Below, in pieces: positions 22,467 through 35,060 of a stretch of DNA of 64,000 nt. A program made the translations under genes and the position numbers. A model generated the notes under the pieces. That model was not told where the DNA came from, did not search any database, and saw nothing but the letters and a program-made list of their open reading frames with translations. Origin of the DNA: Neostapfia colusana (Eukaryota > Streptophyta > Magnoliopsida > Poales > Poaceae); the NCBI GenBank assembly GCA_030760725.1, contig JASWHV010000001.1, forward strand, positions 77,025,683-77,089,682, written 5' to 3'. Within the stretch, counting starts at the first letter, position 1, and each line of letters starts with the position of its first letter.

Positions 22467-25400
22467 TGTGAGGACCCGACGGTATCGACTAGCTCGGATC
22501 ATGCTGAGGGGTGTTGCGTTGCACAGCACCGGATAACACACGTAAAAGGTACAAAGTGGAAGCAAAGCTTTATTACATAAAAGAATTTATGAACATGTTT
22601 AGAACAAAATACGTCAAGTCTACACTCACGGGCGTAGACTAAGCAAAAGAGTTCATGTTCATCCCGTGAACATGTTCCCACTAGCACACACACACACTAA
22701 CACGGCGGCGTGCACAGCTCCCACTCGACGGTTTTCCCTCTTGGGGGTCCGTCTCCTCCTCGGGAGCCTCCTCCTCATAGCACCCTACAAACGCTTCAAA
22801 CACAAGCAGTGAGCATGATGGATCAGCAAGACTAACCCGTCTTACCTACACATGAAACTCTACATGCAGGGTTTGCAGTGTATAATGGAATGTAAGTTGC
22901 AAAGGACACGCCTAAATAGTTGAACCTTACATTCAAGTTTTCAACACAAGTTGTGGAAAATTAATTCTAATACACATAAGAGAGTCGCAATCAAACAAGA
23001 AATGATTTTCTCTCATGTGCTTTGCCCAAGGTTGAAAAGAACATTAATTAGCTCTAAACTACAACAAATCATTAGCAACCAAAATACATCTTTCAATCAG
23101 CAACCTTTTAACATGACTCTAGCCTATTCTTTCTACGTCACGGTATAGTGAACAAGTGGTACTCATTTTACACCTGCAGGATTACCCGAATAACCCGTCA
23201 CGTACGCCCATACTCGATGTTGCCTATAGCAACCACCACGAACGTCGTACTCAACCACCTTTAATCCGTCAGCTAAGTGTTGAACCGGTCCAATCGTCCC
23301 GAGCAAGAGGTCTCTGCACGCGCATCCGCTATGCCACCAGCCAATTTACACCTCATGCTCACAACCTACTCTCTGGACGACAAGCTATGCCTCAACAGAT
23401 CGCTACCCGAATTACATCGGTTTCCCGGTTCCCATATATCCGGTAGGTCTTCGATACTGTTGTCGCTTGTTTATCAGGCCCGCACACGGCTCGGTCCTCA
23501 ATCGACACAAGCGGAGCTATGGCACCCAGGCCCCAAAGTCCTGCTGCCCTTACTCTCCGCTCGGTCTCCTTTTTTCTTGCCATGTGTTCCATTTCCTATC
23601 TCTAAACTAGTGGTGTGCCTCTAGCTTATTCTCGCGAGCAGTTCCAACTACTCGACTTGTACCGAATCCTACACTAGTTTAGCATTGCAGTGGCTACTCG
23701 AGGTTTAAAACCTAAGCCCAAAACCAGGGTTTTCTTGGCTATGCATTTGGGTTTTCAACAAGACTAATGCATAATTGAAGTGGATACTCATTGTAAGTTC
23801 TTAAAACAATAAAGTTTATAAAACGGCTAATGCAAACTAGAGCTTGCCATGCTGCTGGTCGTAGGCTAGCTTTTCCTCCGCAGTTATAATGTCTAAAACT
23901 TCTGGCTCCTCCTCAACCTTAGCGACTACATGAGATAAACATATACATGTGTCAATTTAAATGCATACAAGTTTAAAGTTGATATTGATAAGACTCTAAT
24001 TATATCAAGACAGGCCCAATGACTCTGAAATTTTTACTGTGATTTGGATACAACCTAAAAAAAGACTTGGCAAAATTTCATCTAAAGCAAAGCTCATTTG
24101 GGCCCTGCACAAATAAATGTGTATTTGTCCTTAATTGTAGCCCTTAGGGTGTTCTAAGGATTTTCGTGGAGCAAGCCATGCCTTTCTGGAAACTATATTT
24201 TCAGAGGGTCCTAATGGAATTGGTTTCACCTAATTTAAAGATTCCTAGCAAAATATATGAGCTAAACAAGTTCAGAGAAAATCTGAAAAATGTTTCTGGA
24301 CATTTTTCATTTTCTCTGAAACAGTTTTATTAATCACACCATTAGGTTGATCAATTGAGCTCAAATGGATTTTAAATTTTTATAGTAGCTCAGGGATATG
24401 ATGAGTAACATCATGCCAAATTTCAGATTTTTCCACTACAGGGTTCTCTAATGAAAATTCTAAACAGTTTAAAATTTGAAGAATTAATTCTGGAGAACTA
24501 AAGATTTTCATAAAGTGAATTTGTGGGAAAGTACTCAGAGAGCTGAATCCAGCAAAATTTGGTTCACTCAATTTGGAGTTTCCTAGCCAAAGTTATGTGG
24601 GTTTGAAGTTTGAACTAGAAACTGAAAATCGGGAAATGTTTAAATCTCTGCCGGTGGGTCCCACGCATCCGGCTTTCTTCTTCCTCGCGCCAAACGCGCC
24701 CGACGGCGGCGGTCTCCGGCGAGGCTCGCCGGAACCGAGTTCCCGGCCACCTCTCGGCCGGAAACTTGCCGCCCCACGTACTTTCCCACGCTGAGCTTAT
24801 CTTGAGGGTCGCCGGCGGCCGGTGATGCCCGGAAAGCGCGCACCGGCAACAGCAGAACATAGGGTTCCGGCGAGGTCGGCCTCGCGCTACACGGCCCAAA
24901 AATGGTCGGGAATTGCTCGGAGAGCTTCAGTGGAGCACGAGGAACATGAACTGAAGACATTTTGGAAGCTAGAACTGCCTGCAAACATAAACTCGACGGT
25001 GAGCCGAGGTGGTTAGCGTCGGCGGCAAGGAAAACAGCTATTTCACGGCCGATTCTTGATGGTTTCCTCTGCTTCTTCCCCAAGACTGTGTGCTAGCATG
25101 TGTAGAACCTACTGACCGACGAACTGCACTGACAAGATTACGTGGAATCCGAATTTGAGTATAAATTGAGCTCAGGCTAAATGAAGTAGCTTTCGGTATA
25201 CTTGGAAATTCTCGTTCTATGGTTGATCATTTGCCAAACGGCTTTTGGATACACCTTCTATGCACGACGAAACACCTTTCTTGTGTAGGAGATGGAGGTA
25301 AGGGTGGCCATAGCGTGCGGTCCACGGTGAATCGCTTTCGGTTCCGCCGGAGTACTTCGGACGTGCGGCGCTGTTCTTCAATTGGTGGCCAACAGCAGCC

Positions 25401-25820
25401 AACAACGACGGAGTGGACGAGGTAGCACGCAAGAGCATGCTGTGGCGATCGTTTTTGCTGTTGATAGCTCGCTCAACCTAAGCTTGGTTGCGGTGTACGA
25501 TTGGGCGACACCTAGAGCGGGCGGTGTTGTTGTTCTTCGCGGGAGCAGAACAGAGGACATGTAAGCGCGTGAGAGTGGTGACGAACTCACCTTTGGGCTG
25601 CTCGGAGAGTGATAAGGGTGCCGAGCGGCAGCTCCAGCGAGGCGCGAGTGAAGCAGGTGCTGGCCGGCGCCGTGGCTCGGTGGCGTGTGCTGCAACAGCC
25701 CGATAAACCGAGCACCGGCTCTTCAGTCGGTTGATCACTCGGGTGACTGACAGGAGGGTCCCACTCCTCAGTTTTTAACCTCTACACTTCAATTTTACAC
25801 TGCTCTTAATATTGGTGACC

Positions 25821-25825
25821 CTCAT
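25821..25825. repeat. Target site duplication of nested solo LTR (left; right copy 29248-29252)
   Basis: CTCAT is found on both sides of 25826-29247. Removing the insertion and one copy restores continuity with the C2 LTR near 60310-60330. Confidence 0.9.
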
Positions 25826-28800
25826 TGTAAAAGCCCAAGAAAAGGACTTCCAAAAGTGATCATTTTCATCACCTCACAACACCACATCTCATCTTGTGGT
25901 TATCTTGTGAACATTTGTAAAGAGCAAGTAACCACCATCAAAATGGTGATTAAAGGGGAAGCCCTAACTTCCAAAAAAATGGGACTTTTACACATGAACA
26001 TGGAATGTTGAGCTCACCCCTAGAACTTAAATAGGCTTGGGAAGGCTCAGGCAAAATTTCATGCAAATCCAATACTTTTTGAGGCACTTTTGGAGGCATT
26101 TGAAAAAGGGACCAATTTGAATGTAAATTCAAATTGCAGCAACTTTTATCACTTGAATTCAAAAGTTGACTTCATATTCAAACTCAGCACATTTTTCTGA
26201 GTTAGTCCATCAATTTTCATCCTCATTGGAGTTCATCTTGTCAGGGGCTAAATTTGCATTATTCAAAAACCGAATTTGATTTTCAGTTCCATTGTGCAAC
26301 AAATTTAGCCAAATCAATTCCAAATTGAGGAAACCAAATTCAAACTGTGACTTGGTGCTTAAGTCTCTCACTCAATTGAGAGTAGCTGGGATATTTACAG
26401 TAGAATTTGGAAAAAGGATTAGGGGGAGAGATGGACCCACAGGTCAGTGGGAGAGCTACTCACAACCGAGCGGTGCTCTGTTTTCTCGCTGAAGCGATCG
26501 CACGCAGCGCGCCACTGAGGCGATTCCCGGATGCCACCTCCCGAGAAGCCCAGGCCATGGTATGCATCGACGTAGCGGTCACCAGGGATATTTCCCACCT
26601 CAGAAACCGACTCGCCGCGCTGCTCTGGCCATTCCCGAGCTCCTCGATGAAGAAACACCGCCGCACGCCCGACAACCCTCGGTCCTCCGATGTCTGCGCG
26701 TCTCCGAGGTTGGCACGCTGGTCTGAGCTCACCAGAACTTCGCCGAAGCCTCCTCGACGTGATCGACGCAACGAACCGGCGCCACACCCACGGTAAACCG
26801 ACCACGAGCTCCCTGTTTCCATTCAGCGCCATGTAAAGCCGCCGCTACCAAAAACTCATCGTCCAGCCGCTAGGTTTGATCCCGCGCCCAGTTGGACATG
26901 CCAAAAGGTTCGCCTAGGAGTGTACTTTCTGTCCGGCAACCCCGGCCGCATGACATAGAGTGTGCTGGCCAACATTTCATTTCTTGTCGAGAGTATGTGA
27001 TATAGCCCGTGTTTGGTTAATCAGAAAATTTGGGCTAACCGGTCAAGCAATCGCTCCCCAGCTTTGACAACCAGCTAGAAACATCCGTGCCAAACCATAC
27101 GGTCAAGAACCACGGGAAACCAGCGACAAACCACCGAGTTCCGTGGGTTTTTTGTTCATCGCCGGGTTTAGACCTAGGTTGCACGGTGAAGTCCGGTTTG
27201 CCACAACTTTGAGCAAGATCAGAGGCTGGGTCGTTGCTCCATAGGTCGTGGCGGTGATGTAGGAGCCAACAGAGGGGACTGTGAGGCGTGACAGCGCCAT
27301 ACCGACATCGCCGAACTCACCCCGTGGACTGTCGCCGTCGCGCAACTGATTCCGGTGATCACAGGCCGGTGACAAGGGCAGCAACGGGTTCCCTGAGAAA
27401 TTTCAGGCGGGGGCCGCCAGTTTGGTCGAGCTCCGATCACGGGAACATCCTCCCGGCGAGTACTCCGGCGAAGGGGGCAGCGGGGAGCCGCGGGAGCGTG
27501 AGGTAGACGAAGCCCCACGGCCCCACGTGTCGGTCTCTTCTGAAACCACCCGGATCGGCTGTGGCAACGGGATCCCGTGCGACTGCACGGAAGACTCTGC
27601 ATTCCCCCGTGTGGGTTGGCTGCAGTGCTGACACGGAGCCCAAGGACCCCACCAGCCGGTTCAACTTTATTTGAATTTTCAGATTTGGTTCAAACTTCAA
27701 ATGCATATAACTTCTGCTAGGAAGCTCCAAATTCAGTGACCCAAATTTTGCTGAACTCAGCTTTTTGAGTACTTCCCAGCAACACAAATTTCAGCTCATG
27801 AAACTTAATAGTTTTCCAAAATTAATTCCCTAAATTTTAAACTGTTAGGAATTTTATCTGGAGGATTACTTTATGAAAAATTCTGAAATTTGGCTGAGAG
27901 GTTCATTGGAAAATCCTTGAGTTACAGTAAAGTTTTCAGACCCATTCAAGTTCATTTAGTCCCCCTAATGGTATGATTAATCGAACTGCCCTGAGAAAAT
28001 AAAAAAATGTACAGAAACATTTTTAAGATTTTCTCAAATCTTGTTTAGGGCATAACTTCATCTAGAATTCTTCAAATGACATGAAACCAATTCCATTAGC
28101 ACTATCTCAAATTCTAGTTTTCAGAAAGTAATGGTTGGATCCATGAAAACCCCTAGAATTCCTTAGAGGCTCTAATATTGACTAAATAGGCTTTTATTTG
28201 TACAAAGCTCAAATGAACTTTGTTTCAAATAAAACTGGTTCAAGACTGTGGGTAGGACCCTACCAATCCACCATAAAAATTTCAAAACCAAAGGGGAGGG
28301 CTAGCTAGAGTTATGCTAATTACTTATTAAGCTCTAGACATTGCATTTAACTTGACATATAGTATATCGTTTATGTGTAGTCGCTGAAGGCGAGGAAACT
28401 CCGGAAGTGCTCGACTTCCTTCTTCCGGACGAAGCCCTAACCACTGACCAGCATCAACAAGGCAAGCCCCGGTTTACATTAAACCATTTTACAAAGTTTT
28501 GCTTTGTTATATACTTGGTATGAGGTTTATGGATGTGCATTAGGTGTAGGGTGAATGAAACCCGGGTGCATAACCAAATTTTTCCTATAAGAGTGAGGGT
28601 AGTGTCTAAGGCCTCGAGTAGACAGGCTATGCTTAATGATTCCTAGAACTTCGGTACAAGTCGAGTTGTTGGAATCTACTCGCGAGTTAGGCTTGGGACA
28701 CACGGGATTGGTTCGAGTGATGTGAGATCACTTTAGTAAAGAAAATGAGACTAGGCAGGGGCTAGGGCGCAGCAAGAGGAAGTCTTGTGTGCGCAGCCCT

Positions 28801-29247
28801 GTCCGTGTCGATTGTGTGGGTTGCCCTAGGTGAGTCGGTTAAGTATTGTTGAGCCATCGTGCTCATGGTTGCTGCTTAAGTGTTATTCAGGTGAGGAGTA
28901 TCCCACGGACTCGGGTTACGAGTCCACCGGCGAGGGCTACCCTCTGTCGGGGACCACGGCTGAGTGGGAGCCGTACACGCCGTGCTAATCTGAGGAGTGC
29001 AGCTAGTGTGGGTTGCCCTAGGGCTGGGCAACCAACTTTTGCTAGATAGGTGGCGTGAGATGTATAAACTTAGCTTCCGCGTTTGTAATCCAAATACTAG
29101 TTTGTAACTGAAGTCTTGTACTAGTTTGTACATATTCAGTTGGTTTTCTATGTAATACAATATCGTTCTTATGATGTGTGCTGTCGGTGTCGCAACGTGC
29201 GGCACCACCCTCTGTGATCCTGGATGAGTGGATTTCGGTCCGCCACA
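25826..29247 (+). mobile_element. Solo LTR nested in C1, plus orientation, 3422 bp
   Basis: It starts TGTAAAAGCCC at 25826 and ends CCGCCACA at 29247. It is flanked by perfect CTCAT duplications (25821-25825 and 29248-29252). The ends resemble family C read in reverse (TGTAAGGGCCC), so this is a diverged relative in the opposite orientation. It has the paired modules at about 27704-27758 and 28049-28100 and the CTCGCGAG block at 28679. No internal sequence remains. Frames such as 27219-27602 and 26419-26832 have no recognisable domain. Confidence 0.92.
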
Positions 29248-29799
29248 CTCATGCCCTTTGAAATTTGATCAAACCACAAAATGGCCAGTTGAGTTCGAAT
29301 AATTCAAAGTGTGATTTGATTTGATCAAATTTGCAGCAAATGTTAACTGAAATTCAAATTTGATTTGAATTGAGCCAAAATAGCTCAAGTCAATATTAAC
29401 TCCTAAGGGGATGAAAGTTGGTGTGTGAGCTCACAAAAATGTGCTGAGTGTAAATATGAATCTCACTTTTTGAATTCATGGGGTGAAAGGAGTTTGAATT
29501 TGAATTTAAGTTCAAACTAGCCTTTTTCTAATTATTCCCAAAAATACCTCAAAAGGTTTTGGATTTGGGTGAAATTTGGCATGAGCATTCCTAACCAAGT
29601 GTATGAGTTAAACCTGTACTCAGCCCATATGATGCATGTGGGAAACACCACTTTTGCATTTTTTGAGTTTATCATCTATTGACTTTCTTGATGGTGTTTA
29701 CTTGCGCTTCAAAGGTGTTCATAAGATCTCCTCAAATGAGGTGAGTGTGGTGTGATAAACACTTTTTAGCAAATGAAAAACTTGGGCCCTTACAGTTCA

Positions 29800-32457
29800 T
29801 CACGTGGGTTTAGGGGCTAGCGGAAAATTGTGGCACAGGGGATGGCCGGGAGACCGAGGTCCGACGAGCTCCGGCGAGGGGCGGGAGCTGGTGCGCGCGG
29901 GAGGAAGAGGAAGAAGAAGAGAGGCCCGGCTCCACGCATCAGCCTCTGATTTTATTAACTCGGATTCTCTGTGGCACTGGATCAGAATGTGGCTGTGCAC
30001 AAATATCCCTGTGGACCCATGTGTTATGCACTTCGGATGTGCCACGTCGCCAGGGACCCACAGTAAGATTTTAAACAATTCCTGAATTAAGTTTGAATTC
30101 CATATTTCCTTCAAACTTTAGAAGCTCATAATGTTTGCTGGAAAATCCAAATTGGGTGATTGAAAATGGGTTATATTCATATTGGAAACTCCATCTAAAT
30201 GTGCAATCCAATTTAAACTAAAGTCAATAATAAATTCTGAAAAATTATTTGAAGCTTTTCAGTAAAAGAATTATTTAGTGAGTTTGGTTCATCCAAATTT
30301 TCCCAAATTTTGCCAGTATATTCCTTATGATATTATTGAACTCCTGTTCAAATTTAAGCTCATCTAGAATTGATTTGAGTATGAAAATTTAGAGTGCAAA
30401 CTACTTTGCTCAATTAAATCCAGAAACATTTTCATAGAAACTATCCCACTTTGTAAAATCCGTTCTGGGCAATTCTTAGCTCCAAAAACCCTAGGAAAAT
30501 TCACGCATACTCTCTGAACTATACTTGAAATTGTAGTTCACTAAATTTGGCATGAACATGTAAGTTACTTCAGAATTAATTCCTTTTAGCCTAGATTCTT
30601 AGGGAATTGTTCTGGAAAAACTACTCAATGAAGAGTTTTAATTTTTTGTCCAGAATACTTTATTGTGACAAGGAACTCACCTGAAAATTTTAAGCTAAAG
30701 TTGATCTATGGATCAGTACTTTTAAGTACACCTTGCTTAGGTGAATCTACCACAATTAGGAAAAACACTTAGCACTCGATCACATTTGCTAAACTAAACT
30801 CCATCCACTAGGATCAGTCCAATTTCAAGTTCTTAAACAGAGTTCTGTTTTTAACTTGTCATTAGGCTTTGATAGCAAAATATTTACACTAAAGTGCATT
30901 TGCATCTTCATGACATGTAGTGATCAACGTGAAGAATTGAGGAGCAAGTGAAGCTTGGATCAAGGAGTAAGGTGGTCAAGTGATCAAGCCTCAAGTGATC
31001 AGCATCACTAACTGAATTATATAATCAGGCAAGTCCCAGTTTGCATTCCAACAATTTATTATAAAGCTTTTCATTTATAGACTCTATAGGTATGATATTT
31101 ATGTTGTGCATTAGGTCTAGATGTTTGAAATCCATGTGAATGACCAGATGTACCATAAGAGAAATGGGTAGAATAGCATCCCATCAAGTGAGTTAGGCTA
31201 CACTTAATGTTCACTGGAAAGGACCAGTAAAAGTCGAGTAGTTGGAATCTACTCGCGAGCTTAGGGCTTGGTTTCGACATTACGGGTTTATGAATAGAAA
31301 CTTGATTACAATTCACAAGGTAAAAGTTAATACCAGGCAGGGAGATAGAGATACAGAAGGACGAGGTATGTGCCTGCATAGCCGTGGCCTGTGTCGGTTA
31401 AGGCCCATCCGTACATGGCCCTGTTGGACAAGTTTGAGTTGTGTACCGGGCGTATATTGGCTATATGGGACCCTGGAAACCGATGTACCTCGTGAGATCC
31501 ATATTGGAACTTTTTTGATCGGCTTAGGCTTTCGCTGTCAGTACAGCAGAAGGTACCTTGTGGGAGCTTGCTGTTCGAGTTGGTGGGACTGTGTCTGGTG
31601 TGGATGAACTTGGGAAAGGTGGCTAAGTGCAACATTGGTCAAGGTTGCTTCTGGCAACTCGGAGATGGGTGTACGTGTCATGCAGTCTGGGCGTGTCTTG
31701 GTTCGAATCACCGTCGCTCACGGTTATATGAGCATACATGGACACTGAGTCTTGGCGTAGTAAGAAGTGAAGTGAACTACTATGAATTTATAAGGCTTAT
31801 GCTTTAATTATATTGCAACCATGTTTGAATTAGAGATAGTGACAATTATGTTTACTTCACCTTATGCAAGAAGCATCGTAGCAAAACATTTCTTGTTTGA
31901 TTGTGGAGTTGTGATGCTGCTCAGCTCAAGGTCTTAAAATGAGGCTATAAATCTGAAAGTTAAGGATCAACTATAGGTGAGTCCTTTATGCGAATTTCAG
32001 CTACCATGTTCAATCCCTCGTGCATGTGGAGTTTCCTGATTAGAGGAGACGGATCAGTCTTGCTGAGCCTATGTGCTCACACTTGCTATATGAGTGATTT
32101 TGCCGGTTAACATCTATGCTTATAAAGAAGTTTTCCGGTGGGACTCGGAGCCATCTAAGTCATTTAACTCATGGAAACCCCTGCCGCTGCCGTATGTCTT
32201 CGTGTTGCTAGCTAGAAGAGTCCACGGGGTGGACATCTTCTCAAGTGCTTAGTTTAGATATTTAACATGAGGTAAATCTAGTCTTCCGCTGTAGTTTATT
32301 TGATGTAAATTATTTACAAAGAATACATGTAAGCTTCCACATTTGTTTTATGTAATATGAGTTTCTTATATGTGTGTTGTTGGATGCCGCATCGCACTGC
32401 ACCACCCAATGTGATTCCCGGGACAGCGGGCGACCCTGTAAGGGGGTGGCCGCGACA
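29800..32457 (+). repeat. Unit D, right part: LTR tail in plus orientation
   Basis: This contains a GC-rich region (29810-30060), then AT-rich LTR sequence with GGCAAGTCCCAGTTTGC at about 31028, the CTCGCGAG block at 31252, and a U5-like end: TGTGTTGTTGGATGCCGCATCGCACTG near 32372, ending about CGCGACA at 32457. The same end, reversed, appears at 63842-64000, so this is a distinct LTR family. After 32457 comes minus-strand gag rather than a primer site, so D is a solo or truncated LTR. The 5' end is not defined. No gene is supported; the frame 31242-31607 is LTR sequence. Confidence 0.7.
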
Positions 32458-32917
32458 GTCATCTTGCATAAATCGTGGCATTGACCAGCTCGTTGAACGA
32501 GCCACGATTAGACAGAACAATCTTTTCTTTCAGCTTGGGTTTCAAACCCCGGAAGAAGCTGTTCCATTTCTTGTCCTCTGTGTTGACTTGTTCTGTCACA
32601 TATTGCAACAGATGGTTGAACATTCTGGAGTACTCGTGAGCACTATGTCCTCCTTGCTTCAGCTCAAAGAACTCTTGAAGTTTCCTCATCATTATTCCAG
32701 GAGGAATATGATAGGCGTGGAACGCCTCCCAGAATTTGGTCCATGTCACTGCAAAACTAGCGGGCAGTGAGGCGAGGTGGTTCGTCCACCACACGCTCGC
32801 TGAGCCGTGAATCTGATGTGATGCGAAGAGAGTCTTCTGCTCCCCGGTGAATTGGAGCAGCCCGAATTTCGATCCAATAGTCAGCCTGCAATTAATGGCC
32901 TCCAGAGATTCATCGGC
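32458..32917 (-). pseudogene. Gypsy gag fragment
   Basis: One minus-strand frame from 32917 to about 32459 encodes a gag core. It starts at ADESLEAIN and shows FGLLQFTGEQKTLFASHQIH, ASVWWTNHLASLP, then FFELKQGGHSAHEYSRMF and FFRGLKPKLKEKI. It is a relative of the element A gag but clearly different in sequence. Both ends are abrupt: LTR D on the left and the copia LTR on the right. It is a remnant of an older minus-strand gypsy element into which both inserted. Confidence 0.82.
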
Positions 32918-33674
32918 TGAGAATTAAAAAGAAGACCCCCTGGCAGAGAATTAAAAAGTTAGAAACCCTAGCGCTAAAAACTCATTCCTAGAGCTCTTCT
33001 AAGCCTCTCTCCTCACCTTATTGATCCCTAAGATTGGATCTTAAGGGGTTTGTTGTTTTGTGAGAGGAAAGACGTTGTGATCGACGTTTGAGCTCTCGGT
33101 TTGACTCTCTTGCACTCTAGTTGTTAAATTGAGTTCTTGGCTATGGTATTTTGATTCCTAGAACTGCTAGATTGTTGTAGGGGGCCTCAAGTTGTGAGTA
33201 GCCCCTAAGAGCATTGTATCTACATTCGATTGATAGTAAAAGAGCCCGGGCTTGATCTTGGTGATCGCTCGGTGAGGGAAGGGTTGGAAATGACCCGGTC
33301 CTTTGTGGACTCCTCAACGAGGACGTAGATTCCTGTGTGGAATCAAACCTCAGGATAAATCGTTTCTCTTATTTTCCTTTACCTTCTCGCTCGTTCACTA
33401 AAATTACATGTTAAGTTTTCATCTTGTTTAACACTTGTGAATTGTTCTACTGTCTCGCAATCTATTCATTCACAAATAATTAGTAAGATTGCTAGACTAC
33501 TACATATCTTCCGCTTAAACAAACTTGAAAAGAAAACCAAAAACGCAATTTTATACCTAGACTAGACTAGTCTTCCCTCAGACCGGACTAGTCCAGCCTC
33601 CTTCAAGTTTAATCCGCTGTTTGCAATAGTTTCATGTTTTATTAGCCTATTCACCCCCCTCTAGGCAACTTTCA
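32918..33674 (+). repeat. Copia element 5' LTR, about 757 bp
   Basis: The right edge is firm: the LTR ends CTAGGCAACTTTCA at 33674, two bases before the tRNA primer site. The ending CACCCCCCTCTAGG is characteristic of Sirevirus-type copia LTRs. The left edge is set at TGAGAATTAAAAAG (32918), where gag similarity stops; a near copy of that string occurs at 32945. It contains one GGACTAGTCC at 33585-33594, linking it to the repeat cluster downstream of pol. No 3' partner LTR is in the window. Confidence 0.7.
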
Positions 33675-33676
33675 AT

Positions 33677-33688
33677 TGGTATCAGAGC
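33677..33688 (+). promoter_or_regulatory. Copia primer binding site, initiator-Met tRNA
   Basis: TGGTATCAGAGC lies two bases after the LTR end, the standard position in copia elements. Confidence 0.93.
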
Positions 33689-33725
33689 CTAACTCTCCAC
33701 AAAAGCTTAACCGCTTAGAGAGGAG

Positions 33726-35060
33726 ATGGGGGACAAGACCGGTAGCCAAATTGATCTCATCAAGGGAAAAGGAGCAAGTACGAGCAACTTTGAAGAACAA
33801 GTTTCTAACCCGCCTCCAGCGATTACTCCTCCACAAGACGTCTCAAGCTCAGAAGAAGATGAAGAAGTTCTTCGTCTCATGGCTCTCCTCAAGAGGAAGA
33901 AGGAGGAAGCTAAGAAGAAAAAGAAGGAGAAAATGGAGAAGAAGCTCAAGAGTAGTCAACAAGACTACTCGCGATATCCTTTTAATTATGAACGTTTAAA
34001 TTCTCACTCTAGTTATTTATCAATTCCCCTAGGCAAACCACTTCACTTTGATAGAACTAACTACACAATGTGGAAGCACAACATGAAGTTGCATCTAATT
34101 TTCTTGAACCCAAGTCTTTGGCATGTTGTGTGTACAGGTATAGATATTCCTGAAGACGAGGATGAACTCACCCAAGAGCAAGAACAACAAATCCACCGCA
34201 ATGCACAAGCGGTGGCCGTGCTCAACTCATCTCTAAGCATTGAAGAATTCTACAAGGTAGATGGGTTAGAGCTCGCCAAAGATATTTGGGACACCCTCAA
34301 GATCGCACATGAAGGAAACCGATCCGTGAGGGAAGCCAAGATCGAGATTATAGAAGGAGAGCTTGAAGGGTTTGCCATGGAAGAAGGCGAAACACCTCAA
34401 GAAATGTACAACCGGCTCAAAACTCTCATCAACAAGAGTCGAGCGTACGGATGCAAGAAATGGAATGATCATGAGGTGGTTAAGAGAATGATAAGAGCTT
34501 TTATGCCTCGCAATGTGACCCTATGCACTTTAATACAGGAAAGTCCAAATTTTCACATGATGACTCCGGATGAAGTGCTAGGGAAGATTATTAACAACGA
34601 GATGATGGAGAAGGAAGCCCAACACGTCAACGACCTAGCAAAAATCACTTCATCCGAGAAGAAGGGCATTTCTCTCAAGGCCACATCCAAATCCAAGGGA
34701 AAAGAAACACAACTCACAAGTGAAGATGAAGAAAGTGATGATGAGAGCACGGACATGGATGATGAAGAAATGGCCTTCTTAATCAAAAGATTCAAAAGGT
34801 TGATGAGGAGAAGGAGAAGCCATCACTCTGAGAAAAAGAGCAAAGACAAGGGCAAGTCAAGAACAAAGAAGACTTGCTACAACTGTGGTGAATATGGGCA
34901 TTTCATTGTGAACTGCCCCCACAGCAAGGAAGATGACAAGAGGAAGAAGAAGGATGGGAAGCCTCATGACAAGAAAATCTTCACAAAGAATATGGCTTAT
35001 GGACAAGCTCACATTGGAGAAGAGTGGGTTTTCAAACGAAGAATCCTCTTTCGAACATGA
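33726..35060 (+). pseudogene. Copia gag (Sirevirus-like), N-terminal part
   Basis: Met 33726 lies 37 bp after the primer site and opens 444 residues. An acidic/Lys-rich N-terminus with a charged helix (about residues 45-75) is followed by the UBN2/gag core (LHFDRTNYTMWKHNMKLHL, AKDIWDTLKIAHEG, VKRMIRAFMP). An Asp/Glu-rich and then Arg-rich stretch leads to a zinc knuckle CYNCGEYGHFIVNC at residues 384-397, fully intact. A frameshift near 35028 diverts the C-terminus, and the original frame continues at +1 into the next segment. Gag forms the particle and binds RNA. Confidence 0.93.

Larger units (their letters stand above)
22467..29794 (-). mobile_element. Solo LTR C1 (family C), interrupted by another solo LTR
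   Basis: TGTGAGGACCC at 22467 and GGGCCCTTACA at 29794 are the ends, flanked by GTTCA at 22462-22466 and 29795-29799. The LTR proper is 22467-25825 plus 29253-29794, about 3.9 kb. This matches the 4032-bp LTR of C2 (56782-60813) in order and content, including CTGAGGGGTG..GCGTTGCACAGC near the left end. No internal region is present, so the element was reduced to one LTR by LTR-LTR recombination before or after the nested insertion. GC-rich frames inside (for example 24640-25083, 26407-26832) are U3 sequence, not genes. Confidence 0.92.

Noticed and set aside
26407..26832. Overlapping GC-rich open frames of 120-137 codons on both strands
   Set aside because: They lie in the U3-like part of a solo LTR. 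Open frames on several strands at once reflect GC content. No domain was recognised, and there is no sister copy with the same frame.
31242..31607. 121-codon frame in unit D
   Set aside because: Cys/Trp/Arg-rich LTR sequence; an equally long frame lies on the opposite strand (31327-31635).
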